Assembly: GCA_004554165.1 (NCBI GenBank) | Contig: SFNQ01000001.1 | Location: 97,616 to 161,615 of the forward strand | Source: Clostridiales bacterium | GTDB lineage: Bacteria; Bacillota; Clostridia; Christensenellales; CAG-138 | Length of the DNA stretch: 64,000 nucleotides | Reading direction: 5' to 3' | Shown: piece after piece, positions 34,900-44,004 of the stretch | Position numbering within the stretch: position 1 is the stretch's first letter | How the letters are laid out: each line of letters starts with the position of its first letter | The notes under the pieces: generated by a model | Told to the model about the DNA's origin: nothing | The model's input: the letters and a program-made list of their open reading frames with translations, nothing else | Databases searched by the model: none | Translations under genes and position numbers: made by a program

Positions 34900-35238
34900 G
34901 GTGCTCCTCCTGTTCTGCTCTAATAACGCCGCAGCCCTCCGTTTTATCGCAAAGGAGAGAAAAACTTTTTTTGCGGGCGGAGAATCATATCTCCGGCAGG
35001 CGGGCGCCTTTCCCGCTATGGCAGCCGGTGCCGCAGGGCGGATGCAATGTGGAAAACTTCGATTCCTGAGAGTTTTGCCGCGCCCGAAACGTCGGGACGC
35101 TTCGGAAAGCAGCCGGAAAAGCAAGGACCAAAGCGCTTTCAGATGCGCGCAGCCCCGGACAGGAACGCTCGTCCGGGGCCTGCTGCAAGCCTTTGCATGG
35201 ATGTTTCTGTTTTGTTCGGAGAGGGCGGCCGCAGGCGG
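34900..35238. other. Intergenic region upstream of the sigma gene
   Basis: About 340 nt. It must hold the ECF operon promoter (not confidently located) and the 3' end of the SH3-protein transcript, where CCCCGGAC (35153-35160) pairs with GTCCGGGG (35171-35178). That stem lacks a T-run. No gene seen. Confidence 0.4.
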
Positions 35239-36024
35239 CTACTTGACCGGGACGCTGCCCTCGGGCTTGACATAACTGGCGTAGGCAAAGCCCTTTTTCC
35301 CGGTGGCGGCAACCTCCACATAGTAGAACTCGCCGACCTGGTAGTACACGAACAGGGCCTCGTCCTTCTTGAGCTCCGTAATGGCGGTGTCGGTCTTGTT
35401 CGGGCCGCTGCGCAGGGCGACAACATTGGCCGTAACCTTGCCGGGGACGGCGTCCGTAGGCACGTCCGCAGGGATGGTGGCCTGTACGCCCACGGTGACA
35501 AACTTCTTTGACATGAAGCCGACCTTATCGTCCTTGTCCATTTTGACGAAGTAGAAGTCGCCGTCCGTATCGTAAACCTGCATGGTGTCGCCCTTGTCAT
35601 AGGTGCCGATGCGCTCATAGGACGTGGACGGGCCGCTGCGCAGATTCACGCCGTCGTTCTGAAGCACGCCAGCCTGCGCGTTGCGCTTTTCCGAGGAGGT
35701 GGGTACGCGCGGGGTGGCCTGCGGCTTCGCCGTGGGCGACTGCGTGGGCGGCGCCGAGTAGGTGACCGGCGGATTCGACGGCGTAACCGTAATGGGGTTC
35801 ATGGTCGGCGTGGGGGTCTCGGGCGGCGCGGGCGTATACGTTGCCGTAACCAGCTCCGGCGAGGTCGACGGACTGCTGGACGGCAGGTTTACCTCCTGGC
35901 TGCCATGTCTGTTCGCGCCGGAAACAGCGCGCGCGATTGCGTATACACAGAGCACGATCAACAGAATCAGAATACCGAGCACGGCATAGCCGGCCGGCTT
36001 TAGACGAAATCGCCGCCTACTCAT
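35239..36024 (-). CDS. Membrane-anchored protein with two bacterial SH3 domains
   Basis: 261 residues. A short basic cytoplasmic start (MSRRRFRLK) precedes one membrane helix (about 11-32), a Pro/Thr/Ser-rich linker (about 40-110) and two SH3b domains (about 118-177 and 185-257), each with an N-x-R-x-G-P-x-x-x-x motif (NLRSGPSTSYERIG; ALRSGPNKTDT). Such proteins face the wall and bind peptidoglycan or wall polymers. The ATG at 36024 is fixed by GGAGGAAAACA; an earlier in-frame ATG (36084) lacks one. A TTGTTT/TATGAT promoter with 16-bp spacing precedes it. No enzymatic domain is present. Confidence 0.82.
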   Translation of the reverse strand: MSRRRFRLKPAGYAVLGILILLIVLCVYAIARAVSGANRHGSQEVNLPSSSPSTSPELVTATYTPAPPETPTPTMNPITVTPSNPPVTYSAPPTQSPTAKPQATPRVPTSSEKRNAQAGVLQNDGVNLRSGPSTSYERIGTYDKGDTMQVYDTDGDFYFVKMDKDDKVGFMSKKFVTVGVQATIPADVPTDAVPGKVTANVVALRSGPNKTDTAITELKKDEALFVYYQVGEFYYVEVAATGKKGFAYASYVKPEGSVPVK

Positions 36025-36072
36025 TGTTTTCCTCCATTCGGGCGCAGAGCCCTCAAAAACTCGTCTGTTTCT

Positions 36073-36100
36073 ATCATACCGCAATCGCTGCGGAAAACAA
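36073..36100 (-). promoter_or_regulatory. Promoter of the SH3-domain gene
   Basis: On the minus strand TTGTTT (36095-36100) and TATGAT (36073-36078) are 16 bp apart, ending about 50 nt before the start codon. Confidence 0.55.
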
Positions 36101-36128
36101 GCAAAGTCACAGGAATTTAGAAATTCAT

Positions 36129-36740
36129 TTACGATTTGGCAATATCCGCCCCCGGCGGCGCCTCGGAGGCCTCTGTCAGATCCAGCAGCAGGGCCCGGCA
36201 GGGTGCAGCCTCCGCCCCCTTGATCCGAAGCGGCGCGGCGCAGAGCGTGTATCGCCCGTCCGGCACACCGGTGAGGTTCAGATTCTCCAGAATCGCGATG
36301 TTGTAGCCCAGCAGCGCCGCATGAACGGAGCGTTCGTCCGTGGGCGAGCCGATGCTCTCGCGGTCGGTGCCGATGAGCCGCAGGCCGTTGTTATAAAGGA
36401 ACCCGATGCCGCTCTCGGTGAGCTCGCCGCCGCCGCGCAGCAGCAGGCGCTCCGGAACGGGATAGCGCATGAAGTACATGGCGTCCAGCCTGCGCCCCGG
36501 CACGGTCATGACCGTGCAGTCGCCAACGAAGATGTCCAGCGGCAGGCCGGCCACATCCTTGCCGCGCTTGATGAAATGCAGCGGCGCATCCACATGCGTG
36601 GCCGAATGCAGACTCATGGCGATGGTGGAGAGATTATACCCGTCTTCGGACATATTCGCAAGCCGCGTCATCACCGGCGCGGGATCGCCCTCAAAGGGCC
36701 GCGTGGACATGATCTCCTTGCTGAGGTCGTAAATCTTCAT
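36129..36740 (-). CDS. Cyclase family protein (kynurenine formamidase-like)
   Basis: 203 residues of the PF04199-type fold. The metal motif appears as SLHSATHVDAPLHF (about 43-56), where relatives have H-x-G-T-H-x-D-x-P-x-H; here Ser-Ala replaces the usual Gly context. YDLSKEIMSTRPFEGDP is at the N-terminus. Family members are Mn/Zn hydrolases acting on formylkynurenine, isatin or related cyclic amides. No tryptophan-degradation genes are near, so the substrate is open. It is followed downstream, on the same strand, by the SH3 gene. Confidence 0.85.
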   Translation of the reverse strand: MKIYDLSKEIMSTRPFEGDPAPVMTRLANMSEDGYNLSTIAMSLHSATHVDAPLHFIKRGKDVAGLPLDIFVGDCTVMTVPGRRLDAMYFMRYPVPERLLLRGGGELTESGIGFLYNNGLRLIGTDRESIGSPTDERSVHAALLGYNIAILENLNLTGVPDGRYTLCAAPLRIKGAEAAPCRALLLDLTEASEAPPGADIAKS

Positions 36741-36846
36741 TGGCGCTCCTTTTCGCCCCGAACCCTGCTGCGGGCCACCGGGACTCTGAAAACACTGAAA
36801 CCGGGCCGGCTGAGGCCCGCCGGGCGGCGAACCGCTGCTTCGCCGC

Positions 36847-37329
36847 TCAAACGCCGGCCTTTTCCAGCTCCTGCGCGAGCACCCGCAGGCGCTCTCCGAT
36901 GAGCTCGCCGTCCCTGCCCAGCGCGTCCATCAGCAGCACAATGTCCCCGTCGATACAGGGGTTCTGCGTACAGACGGAGACGGTCATCGCGTCGCCCTGC
37001 ATGCCGATGCGGTCGATGACGGGCTGCTCCGGATCGTACTTTTTCGGCAGGCGGTAGGCCTCTTCCGACAAATACCGGCGCGTTCTTACCAATAGAATAG
37101 CAAGGTCGAGCACGCGATGCAAGGGCAATTCTTCACTTTGCCGCGACCATTTTTCGCCCGTATGCCGCCAGACCTTGGCCGAGGCCTCCACCCGTCCGCG
37201 CTCATTCCACTGCGCCAGACCGATGGACAGCCCCTTCGCATCCGAATTATAGGCGTATCTTCCGTCCACCGCGTCGTAATTCTCCACGGCGATGACGGGC
37301 TTGTGGCGCAGCGTGGTTGGAATATCCAT
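36847..37329 (-). CDS. DUF6530-like protein
   Basis: 160 soluble residues: an N-terminal beta segment (PVIAVENYDAVDGRYAYNSD), a W-N-E-R-G-R motif near 42-47, a conserved-looking LPLHRVLDLAILLVRT helix and a short C-terminal helix. I recognise the overall pattern as that of small clostridial DUF6530-type proteins, though only from memory. GGAGG precedes the ATG. The promoter is near consensus and its start region carries three 8-bp repeats (37343-37366), suggesting tight control. Function unknown. Confidence 0.55.
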   Translation of the reverse strand: MDIPTTLRHKPVIAVENYDAVDGRYAYNSDAKGLSIGLAQWNERGRVEASAKVWRHTGEKWSRQSEELPLHRVLDLAILLVRTRRYLSEEAYRLPKKYDPEQPVIDRIGMQGDAMTVSVCTQNPCIDGDIVLLMDALGRDGELIGERLRVLAQELEKAGV

Positions 37330-37342
37330 TTTCAGCCTCCAA

Positions 37343-37397
37343 TTACTAAATTACTAATTTACTAAATCAGTATATGCAATGGGAGCGGCTTTGTCAA
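37343..37397 (-). promoter_or_regulatory. Promoter with three 8-bp tandem repeats
   Basis: On the minus strand TTGACA (37392-37397) and TATACT (37369-37374) are 17 bp apart. Immediately downstream come three 8-bp units, (T/A)TTAGTAA (37343-37366), occupying the transcription start and leader up to the ribosome binding site. Such repeats can be operator subsites or a slippage-prone leader. Confidence 0.75.
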
Positions 37398-37475
37398 GGG
37401 TCTGCGCTCTATCCCCTTTTCCGGCCCGATCCGCCGAAAAGGAACCGGTTTTTCGCTGATGCGCCCCGTCCGCGC

Positions 37476-37504
37476 TTGTGTTTCGGACAAAACTGGGCTA
37501 TACT
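37476..37504 (+). promoter_or_regulatory. Promoter of nfnAB
   Basis: TTGTGT (37476-37481) and TATACT (37499-37504) are separated by 17 bp, 40 nt before the nfnA start. It faces away from the DUF6530-like gene. Confidence 0.65.
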
Positions 37505-37543
37505 GATAAGAAACGAGTTTTAGCAGAAGGAGAGTTCAATTCC

Positions 37544-38410
37544 ATGTTTCGCATCGTAACAAAGCGTCCGCTGCATGACACCGTGACGCTCATGGAAATC
37601 GAGGCGCCCGCCGTGGCGAGAAAAGCTCTGCCCGGGCAGTTCATTATCCTGCGCATCGACGAGGCGGGTGAGCGCATCCCCCTTACCGTCGCCGGAACCG
37701 ACAGGGAACGCGGCACCGTCACCATCATCTTCCAGAAGGTGGGCTATACCACAAAGCGGCTGGACCTTTTGAACGAGGGCGACGCGCTTCTGGACTTTGT
37801 GGGTCCGCTGGGCCGCGCGTCGGAGCTGGAGGGCATGAAGAAGGTGGCCGTCATCGGCGGCGGCCTGGGTGTTGCCATCGCGTATCCGCAGGCCAAAGCG
37901 CTGCATGAGATGGGCGCGGAGGTGGATGTCATCGTGGGCTTCCGCAATACGGACCTCATGATCCTCATGGATGAACTCAAGGCCGCTTCGACCAATCTCT
38001 TTGTGATGACCGACGACGGTTCCAACGGCCACAAGGGCTTTGTGACCACCGCGCTGGAGGAACGGCTCAAGGCCGGCGTGAAGTACGACCACGTCATCGC
38101 CATCGGCCCGCTGGTGATGATGCGCGCGGTGTGCAAGCTCACGGAGCAGTATGACATCCCGACCATCATCTCCATGAACCCCATCATGATCGATGGCACG
38201 GGCATGTGCGGCTGCTGCCGCGTGACCGTGGACGGAAAAATGAAGTTTGCCTGCGTGGACGGCCCGGATTTTGACGGGAGCCTTGTGGACTGGGACGAGG
38301 CCATCTCCCGCAGCCGCATGTATCGGAAGGAGGAGCAGCAGAGCATGGAGCAGCACGCCTGCAACCTCCGGAATATTGAACTCCAACAGCAGAGGGGAGG
38401 CGCGAACTGA
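37544..38410 (+). CDS. nfnA: NfnA/ferredoxin--NADP+ reductase subunit alpha
   Basis: 288 residues. An FAD-binding beta barrel (1-95; PGQFIILRIDEAGERIPLTV) and an NAD-binding domain (VAVIGGGLGVAIAYPQAKAL) are followed by a C-terminal [2Fe-2S] site with GMCGCCRVTV and FACVDGPDFDG. With NfnB it forms an electron-bifurcating NADH-dependent reduced ferredoxin:NADP oxidoreductase, or the SudB-like subunit of a related enzyme. The start is fixed by GAAGGAGAG. The stop overlaps the nfnB start (TGATG). A promoter precedes it. It would supply NADPH, also for the GdhA encoded nearby. Confidence 0.9.
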   Translation: MFRIVTKRPLHDTVTLMEIEAPAVARKALPGQFIILRIDEAGERIPLTVAGTDRERGTVTIIFQKVGYTTKRLDLLNEGDALLDFVGPLGRASELEGMKKVAVIGGGLGVAIAYPQAKALHEMGAEVDVIVGFRNTDLMILMDELKAASTNLFVMTDDGSNGHKGFVTTALEERLKAGVKYDHVIAIGPLVMMRAVCKLTEQYDIPTIISMNPIMIDGTGMCGCCRVTVDGKMKFACVDGPDFDGSLVDWDEAISRSRMYRKEEQQSMEQHACNLRNIELQQQRGGAN

Positions 38411-39807
38411 TGCCCAACATGAGTCTCAAAAAGCTGCCCGCGCGCGAGCAGGCGCCCGATGTGCGCAACAAGAACTTCCTCGAGGTTTCCCAGGGCTATG
38501 ACGAGAAGATGGCCATGGAGGAGGCGACGCGCTGCCTCAACTGCAAGCACAAGCCCTGCGTCTCCGGCTGCCCGGTGAACGTGCGCATTCCGGAGTTCAT
38601 AAAGCTCGTGGCCGAGGGCAAGTTCCTGGAGGCCTACGACGTCGTTACCTCAACCAACGCCCTGCCCGCCATCTGTGGCCGCGTCTGCCCGCAGGAGACG
38701 CAGTGCGAGTCAAAGTGCGTCCGCGCCATCAAGGGTGAGCCGGTGGGCATCGGCCGTCTCGAACGCTTTGTGGCCGACTATGCCATGGAGCATGGCGCTG
38801 CGAAGGAGGAAAAGCCCGCCCCGCAGAGCAGGGGCAAGCGCGTGGCTGTGGTAGGTTCCGGCCCTGCGGGCCTGACCTGCGCAGGCGACCTCAAAAAGCT
38901 GGGCTACGACGTGACCGTGTTTGAAGCGCTGCACACGCCCGGCGGCGTGCTCGTATACGGCATTCCGGAGTTCCGTCTGCCCAAAGCGCTGGTGCGCCGG
39001 GAGATCAGTACGCTGGAGCAGATGGGCGTGGAGATCAAAACCAACATGGTGGTGGGCCGCTGCATCTCGCTGGACGAGCTGATGGAGGAGGAGGGCTACG
39101 ACGCGGTGTTCGTGGGCTCCGGCGCGGGCCTGCCGCGGTTCCAGAACATCCCCGGCGAGAACCTCTGCGGTGTGTACTCCGCCAACGAATTCCTCACCCG
39201 GATCAATCTGATGAAGGCCTACGCCTTCCCGGAAACGGACACCCCCGTTCAGGTGGGCAGACAGGTTGCCATCGTGGGCGGCGGCAACGTGGCCATGGAC
39301 GCCGCGCGCTGCGCCAAGCGTCTCGGCGCGGAGACGGTCTATATCGTCTATCGCCGCAGCGAGGCCGAAATGCCCGCCCGGGTGGAGGAGGTCCACCACG
39401 CCAAGGAGGAGGGCATTGTCTTTAAAATGCTCACCAACCCCACCGCCATCCACGGCGATGAGAACGGCTTTGTAAAATCCATGACCTGCGTGGAGATGGA
39501 GCTGGGCGAGCCGGACGCCTCCGGCCGCCGCCGCCCGGTGGTCAAGGAGGGCAGCGAGCACGATATCGAGGTTCAGACCGTGGTGATTGCCATCGGCAAC
39601 AGCCCGAACCCGCTCATCCGGGATACCACGCCCGGCCTCGACTGCCAGAGCTGGGGCGGCATCATTGCGGACGAGGAGACGGGAAAGACCAGCAAGCCCT
39701 TCGTCTACGCGGGCGGCGACGCTGTGACCGGCGCTGCAACCGTCATCCTCGCCATGGGCGCGGGGAAGAAGGCCGCAGCCGCCATCCACGCCGAGCTGTC
39801 AAAGTAA
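38410..39807 (+). CDS. nfnB: NfnB/glutamate synthase small-subunit-like flavoprotein
   Basis: 465 residues. N-terminal cysteines in CLNCKHKPCVSGCP and CGRVCPQETQCESKC bind two [4Fe-4S] clusters. The FAD motif is VVGSGPAGLTCAGDL (about 145-159), the NADPH motif is AIVGGGNVAMDAARCA, and a C-terminal FVYAGGDAVTGAATVILAMG closes the FAD site. Annotated in databases either as NADPH-dependent glutamate synthase (GltA) or NfnB. Linkage to nfnA and lack of a GltB large subunit favour NfnB. Coupled by TGATG overlap; a terminator follows. Confidence 0.92.
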   Translation: MPNMSLKKLPAREQAPDVRNKNFLEVSQGYDEKMAMEEATRCLNCKHKPCVSGCPVNVRIPEFIKLVAEGKFLEAYDVVTSTNALPAICGRVCPQETQCESKCVRAIKGEPVGIGRLERFVADYAMEHGAAKEEKPAPQSRGKRVAVVGSGPAGLTCAGDLKKLGYDVTVFEALHTPGGVLVYGIPEFRLPKALVRREISTLEQMGVEIKTNMVVGRCISLDELMEEEGYDAVFVGSGAGLPRFQNIPGENLCGVYSANEFLTRINLMKAYAFPETDTPVQVGRQVAIVGGGNVAMDAARCAKRLGAETVYIVYRRSEAEMPARVEEVHHAKEEGIVFKMLTNPTAIHGDENGFVKSMTCVEMELGEPDASGRRRPVVKEGSEHDIEVQTVVIAIGNSPNPLIRDTTPGLDCQSWGGIIADEETGKTSKPFVYAGGDAVTGAATVILAMGAGKKAAAAIHAELSK

Positions 39808-39830
39808 AAGGAAAATTCCGTATAGAACGG

Positions 39831-39865
39831 GCGCCATGGCGGTTCTTCCGCCGTGGCGCTTTATT
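39831..39865 (+). terminator. Terminator of nfnAB
   Basis: The stem GCGCCATGGCGG (39831-39842) with CCGCCGTGGCGC (39848-39859) is followed by TTTATT. Confidence 0.8.
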
Positions 39866-40496
39866 CTGAAAAAGGGCTTCCGCCGGGGTGTGAGGGTGCC
39901 CCCGCAGGCGGCCTTCGCATGACCGGGGTTCCCCGGGGCAGTAGAGAGAGTGCCCTGCATCCACCACTGCGGCAGGGACTGGTCAAGCCAGCGGTCCGAC
40001 AATCGACTTTTGTCGAGCAAATGATAGATTTTTCCGGAATATATCTTGCGCCTTTATATTGATTCTTTCTTTCAGGAAAAGATATAATAATTAAAAATAA
40101 TGGTAAAAACAGTATACGTCCTGAAAAACTGGTTGATGGGGAATCGTTCGATTAAGGCATCGGCAAAGAAATAGTACCAGGGGGTTCTTCTTGGCGGGAT
40201 CCGGCTTGTCAAAGACCTTAAAAAGGGCTTGAACAGTCTTGTTCTCATATTTGCGTTCTGCGTGAATGGCGACGGTTCCGAATTCCCTTCTTCAAAGACC
40301 ACGGTCAAATGCACGCCCGAAATAGCGGAACGTGCTTGTGTCCGGTTTGCCCTGCGGAGGGCATGGGCGGCCGCGTCTGCCACAGAGACAGACCGACTCC
40401 TGCGCGCGTAAGGTGGGCGCTGCTGCCGGCGGGGGCGGCGGGTGAAGCGTCAATGTGGGGTCGAAGCCGCGAAAATCCAATCAAACGGGGGTTATA
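39866..40496. other. Intergenic region, no clear gene
   Basis: About 630 nt including an AT-rich stretch (40020-40130). A minus-strand frame of 103 codons at 40072-40383 lacks a ribosome binding site and family resemblance. I see no tRNA or repeat. It may hold a decayed gene. Confidence 0.35.
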
Positions 40497-41348
40497 ATGG
40501 GAGTCATCTACGATGGGATCGTTGCGAGGTTTGCCGAGGATACCAGCCGGGCGTTCAAAATGCATGAGGAGCCGGGGACATCGCAGGCCTATGATTCCGT
40601 CAGCACATACACGCTGCCCGCTACGATAGAGTTTTACGGCATACCGTTCGGGCTGAGCCCGGAGGATCGCGCCCGCATCGAGGATGGCGATATGTCCGAA
40701 GCTGTGCCGGTGGCGACCGTGTCCGGATGGCTGATCCTTTGCCGGGAGATGCAATGCGACGACTACGAGCCCCTGGAGGTCTGCGACGATGCCGATGGCG
40801 ATCTGGAGTACACGATCTCCGCCCTGCAGGAGGAGGACGGCCCGCTGAACGAGGACGGCGGCGACACCATGCAGGAGGTATTCTTTATCCATGAGGTATC
40901 GATGAAGGTGCATGATGATGACCTCGAGAAGCGTATTTTGGAGGAGCTGCCCTATCTGATCAAGGATTTTATGCATGTGGCGCCCGATATCCTTGCCTAT
41001 TATCCGCCGCCGATGAAAGCGGAGCGCGAGTCGCAGGAGGAGGCGCACCGGCTGGCGTTAAGAGCCTTCGCCATAAACCAGGTGGCTCGGAGGCTGGGCG
41101 TTTTGCTGGTTCTGGACGGCAAGGAAAGAAAAACAGACGAAAAAATCCTTACGTTCACCGGGGACTATCATTTTACTGAGGATGAGGTGAAAATGGTATT
41201 GGGTCGCAGGTACAGCGGTTCCGCCTATTCGGAGGAACGGAAAAACCGGACCGAATGGCGGCTGTTTGAAGACCTGGGCTTCCAGGAAGCCGGGGACAGC
41301 CGCCTGCTGTATAAATCCCTGGGGCGGGAGAGAGATAAGCAGGGCTGA
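40497..41348 (+). CDS. Hypothetical protein, acidic N-terminal half
   Basis: 283 residues of unknown family. The first half is strongly acidic (for example PLEVCDDADGDLEYTISALQ) and beta-like; the second half is helical with basic stretches and ends FEDLGFQEAGDSRLLYKSLG, which loosely recalls a GNAT C-terminus but lacks the acetyl-CoA loop. The ATG at 40497 follows a G-rich stretch. No signal or membrane segment. It stands alone between nfnAB and the CRISPR-Cas operon, with about 490 nt to cas3, so a CRISPR link is not implied. Confidence 0.6.
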   Translation: MGVIYDGIVARFAEDTSRAFKMHEEPGTSQAYDSVSTYTLPATIEFYGIPFGLSPEDRARIEDGDMSEAVPVATVSGWLILCREMQCDDYEPLEVCDDADGDLEYTISALQEEDGPLNEDGGDTMQEVFFIHEVSMKVHDDDLEKRILEELPYLIKDFMHVAPDILAYYPPPMKAERESQEEAHRLALRAFAINQVARRLGVLLVLDGKERKTDEKILTFTGDYHFTEDEVKMVLGRRYSGSAYSEERKNRTEWRLFEDLGFQEAGDSRLLYKSLGRERDKQG

Positions 41349-41836
41349 GCGCGAACCCCTCCGGGATAGGAACGGACTGGCGGAATTTGGAGAGCGCGCC
41401 GATTTGTACGGCGAAGCCCCTCCGCCCGCCCGATCATATATAATTAGATCAGGCACGCATACTGGATATTCTCCGAGCCATTTTTTGTCCCGAAAAAGAG
41501 TTGTCAGATTCTGTATTCCATTGGTTAGTATCCCTTGAAAAAGGTCCCATCGGTTTTTCTTTGCGTATCCATGGTTGCGCTTTACCGGTTCCCGTTGTGA
41601 ACCCGGGCAGGGGATTTCAGACGAGGTGGAGCAAAATGGTTTGAATATCGAAGCAGCGAACCAATCCTCTCCGGAGCAGCCCGTTGCCGATGCAGCAGGA
41701 CAAAGGTCCAAAATGGTTTTCTGACGGAGAGCGGCACAGAGCAAAGCATGTTGAATTGGACACAGGACAGACCATTTCGACGATACTGAAAATTCTATTT
41801 CATTTACAAAAGCAATAAAAAGAGGAAGCCAGGAGT
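41349..41836. other. Region upstream of cas3
   Basis: About 490 nt, more AT-rich than its surroundings, without a supported gene. It should contain the cas operon promoter, but I cannot place -35/-10 boxes with confidence. A minus-strand frame crossing it runs into the antisense of cas3 and is rejected. Confidence 0.4.
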
Positions 41837-43978
41837 ATGGAGCAGTTTTTGGCGCACATTTCGGAGGATGGGCGCGTCCAGACGCTTGCGGAGCACCTTC
41901 ACGGAACGGCCAGGCTTTGCGAAGCGTTCGCATCCGAATTTCAGGCAGGACTGCAGGGCCGGCTGATGGGGCTGGCGCACGACCTGGGAAAATACTCGGA
42001 GGCGTTCCAGCGCCGTATACGGGGAGCGAACGTTCGGGTGGACCATGCCACTGCGGGCGCCGCGGAATGCGCCAGGCGCAACCATATCGCCGAGGCATTT
42101 GCCGTTGCGGGCCATCATGGCGGTCTGCCGGACGGCGGAACGCGGACGGATGCGCCGCAGAAGCCCACCCTGCAGGGGCGCATGAAGCGGGCGAAGGAGG
42201 GTCTCCTCGAGCCGTATGACGCCTGGCGGCAGGAGCTTGCTCTGCCCGAAGCGGAGCTGCCGGAGTTTTGCAGGCGGGACGCCCTCGCCCTGTCGTTTTA
42301 CATCCGCATGCTCTATTCCTGCCTGGTTGACGCGGATTTTCTCGATACGGAGGCGTTCATGCAGGGGAAAGCACGGGAGGCGCATCCCCTGGATGCGGAG
42401 GCTCTCTGGGAGAAGCTGACGCGCTATACGGAGGGATGGTTTCCGCCAAAGGGAGCGCTGAACGAGAAGCGCTGTGAAATTCTGCGGCTCTGCATGGCTG
42501 GGGGCGAGGGAGAGAAGGGCCTGTATACCCTGACCGTTCCCACCGGAGGCGGCAAAACGGTGGCCTCCATGGCCTTTGCCCTTTCCCATGCCCGCAGGCA
42601 CGGCATGAAGCGCATTATTTATGTCATTCCCTACACGTCGATTATCGAGCAGACAGCGCAGGTCTTTCGCGATATTTTCGGGGCGGAGGCTGTTCTGGAG
42701 CATCACAGCAACGCAGGCTTTGCAACGGATGAGGGGGAGATGACGAAAGCCTCCGCGGACGCCATGCGTGCGGCGGAAAATTGGGATATGCCGGTGGTTG
42801 TGACGACGGCGGTGCAGTTTTTTGAATCCCTTTACGCCAGCAAATCCTCCCGGTGCCGCAAGCTGCACAATCTTGCCAATGCGGTGATTCTCTTCGATGA
42901 GGCGCAGATGCTACCGCTCAACTACCTGCGCCCCTGTGTGGCGGCAATCTCCCAGCTTGTGGCGCACTATGGGGCAAGCGCTGTGCTCTGCACGGCGACG
43001 CAGCCTGCGCTGGGCCCGCTCTTTGACGAGCTGCTGCCGGGACAAAGGGCAACCGAGCTCTGCCCGGCTGCGCTGGCCGGGGACGCCGTTTTTCGCCGGA
43101 CAACCTTCCGGCGGGCCGGCGCGCTTTCGTGGGAAGATATTGCCGGGGAAATGGCCGGCGCACATCAGGCGCTCTGCATCGTCAACAGCCGCAGGAATGC
43201 GCTCCGGCTGTTTGAACTGCTGGATGGAGACGGGTGCTTCTGCCTGACGACGCTCATGGCGCCGGCCCACCGAAGAAGCGTGCTGGAACAGGTGCGGCGG
43301 CGGTTGCAGGCGGGAGAGCGCTGCCTCGTTTCATCGACTTCGCTGATTGAGGCGGGGGTGGATGTGGATTTTCCCGCGGTGTTTCGGGAGGAGGCAGGCC
43401 TTGATTCCGTATTGCAGGCGGCGGGACGGTGTAACCGCGAGGGCAGGCGGGAAGCCGGGGGGAGCATCGTAACCGTCTTTCGCCCGGATAATCCGCCGCC
43501 AAGGCTCTTTCAAACGGCAATTGGCGCGGGACGGACGGCGATGGCCAAGCATGACGATTTTGCAAGCGCCGGGGCAATCGAAGCGTATTTCAACGAGCTG
43601 CTCGATTTGAAGGGACAGGCCGCCCAGGACGTGCATGGGATTCTTTCGCGCATGGGAGAGCCGTCGCTTCCGTTCCGCTCTGTTGCGGAGGATTTTCACC
43701 TCATTGAAAACGATACGCGAACGGTATACGTTCCGTGGGGCGAGGGGGAAGCGCTGATCGCCCGCTATCGAACCGGCCGGCGGAGCAGGACGCTCTACCG
43801 CGAACTGGGGCAGTATGCCGTAAACGTGTACGAGCAGCATTTCAAAAATCTCTGCCACATGGGCGCCCTGGAACTGCAGGAGGATGGCGCTGCAATTCTC
43901 CTTTTGGAAAACGCCGTCTATTCGGAAACGGTGGGACTGTTGCTGGAGCCGGAGGGCGGCCAGGCCGAGTTTATCTAG
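41837..43978 (+). CDS. cas3: CRISPR-associated helicase/nuclease Cas3 (type I-C)
   Basis: 713 residues. The N-terminal HD nuclease domain has its His in AEHLHGTARL, the HD pair in GLAHDLGKYSEAF, a further His in VRVDHATAGAA and the HH pair in AVAGHHGGLPD. The SF2 helicase core has Walker A TVPTGGGKTVAS (about 229-240), the DEAQ box FDEAQMLP, SAT-like LCTATQPAL and motif VI AAGRCNREGR. It is recruited by Cascade to unwind and degrade target DNA. AGGAG precedes the ATG. First gene of the operon; all catalytic motifs are intact. Confidence 0.97.
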   Translation: MEQFLAHISEDGRVQTLAEHLHGTARLCEAFASEFQAGLQGRLMGLAHDLGKYSEAFQRRIRGANVRVDHATAGAAECARRNHIAEAFAVAGHHGGLPDGGTRTDAPQKPTLQGRMKRAKEGLLEPYDAWRQELALPEAELPEFCRRDALALSFYIRMLYSCLVDADFLDTEAFMQGKAREAHPLDAEALWEKLTRYTEGWFPPKGALNEKRCEILRLCMAGGEGEKGLYTLTVPTGGGKTVASMAFALSHARRHGMKRIIYVIPYTSIIEQTAQVFRDIFGAEAVLEHHSNAGFATDEGEMTKASADAMRAAENWDMPVVVTTAVQFFESLYASKSSRCRKLHNLANAVILFDEAQMLPLNYLRPCVAAISQLVAHYGASAVLCTATQPALGPLFDELLPGQRATELCPAALAGDAVFRRTTFRRAGALSWEDIAGEMAGAHQALCIVNSRRNALRLFELLDGDGCFCLTTLMAPAHRRSVLEQVRRRLQAGERCLVSSTSLIEAGVDVDFPAVFREEAGLDSVLQAAGRCNREGRREAGGSIVTVFRPDNPPPRLFQTAIGAGRTAMAKHDDFASAGAIEAYFNELLDLKGQAAQDVHGILSRMGEPSLPFRSVAEDFHLIENDTRTVYVPWGEGEALIARYRTGRRSRTLYRELGQYAVNVYEQHFKNLCHMGALELQEDGAAILLLENAVYSETVGLLLEPEGGQAEFI

Positions 43979-44004
43979 AAAAACAAGCGAGAGGAGTTGA
44001 ATCT

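Noticed and set aside
38710..39789. 359-codon frame antisense to nfnB
   Set aside because: nfnB has all cysteine and nucleotide-binding motifs; the antisense frame has none.
40072..40383. 103-codon minus-strand frame between nfnB and the acidic hypothetical protein
   Set aside because: No ribosome binding site, abrupt AT-rich end, no family resemblance; listed only as an intergenic note.
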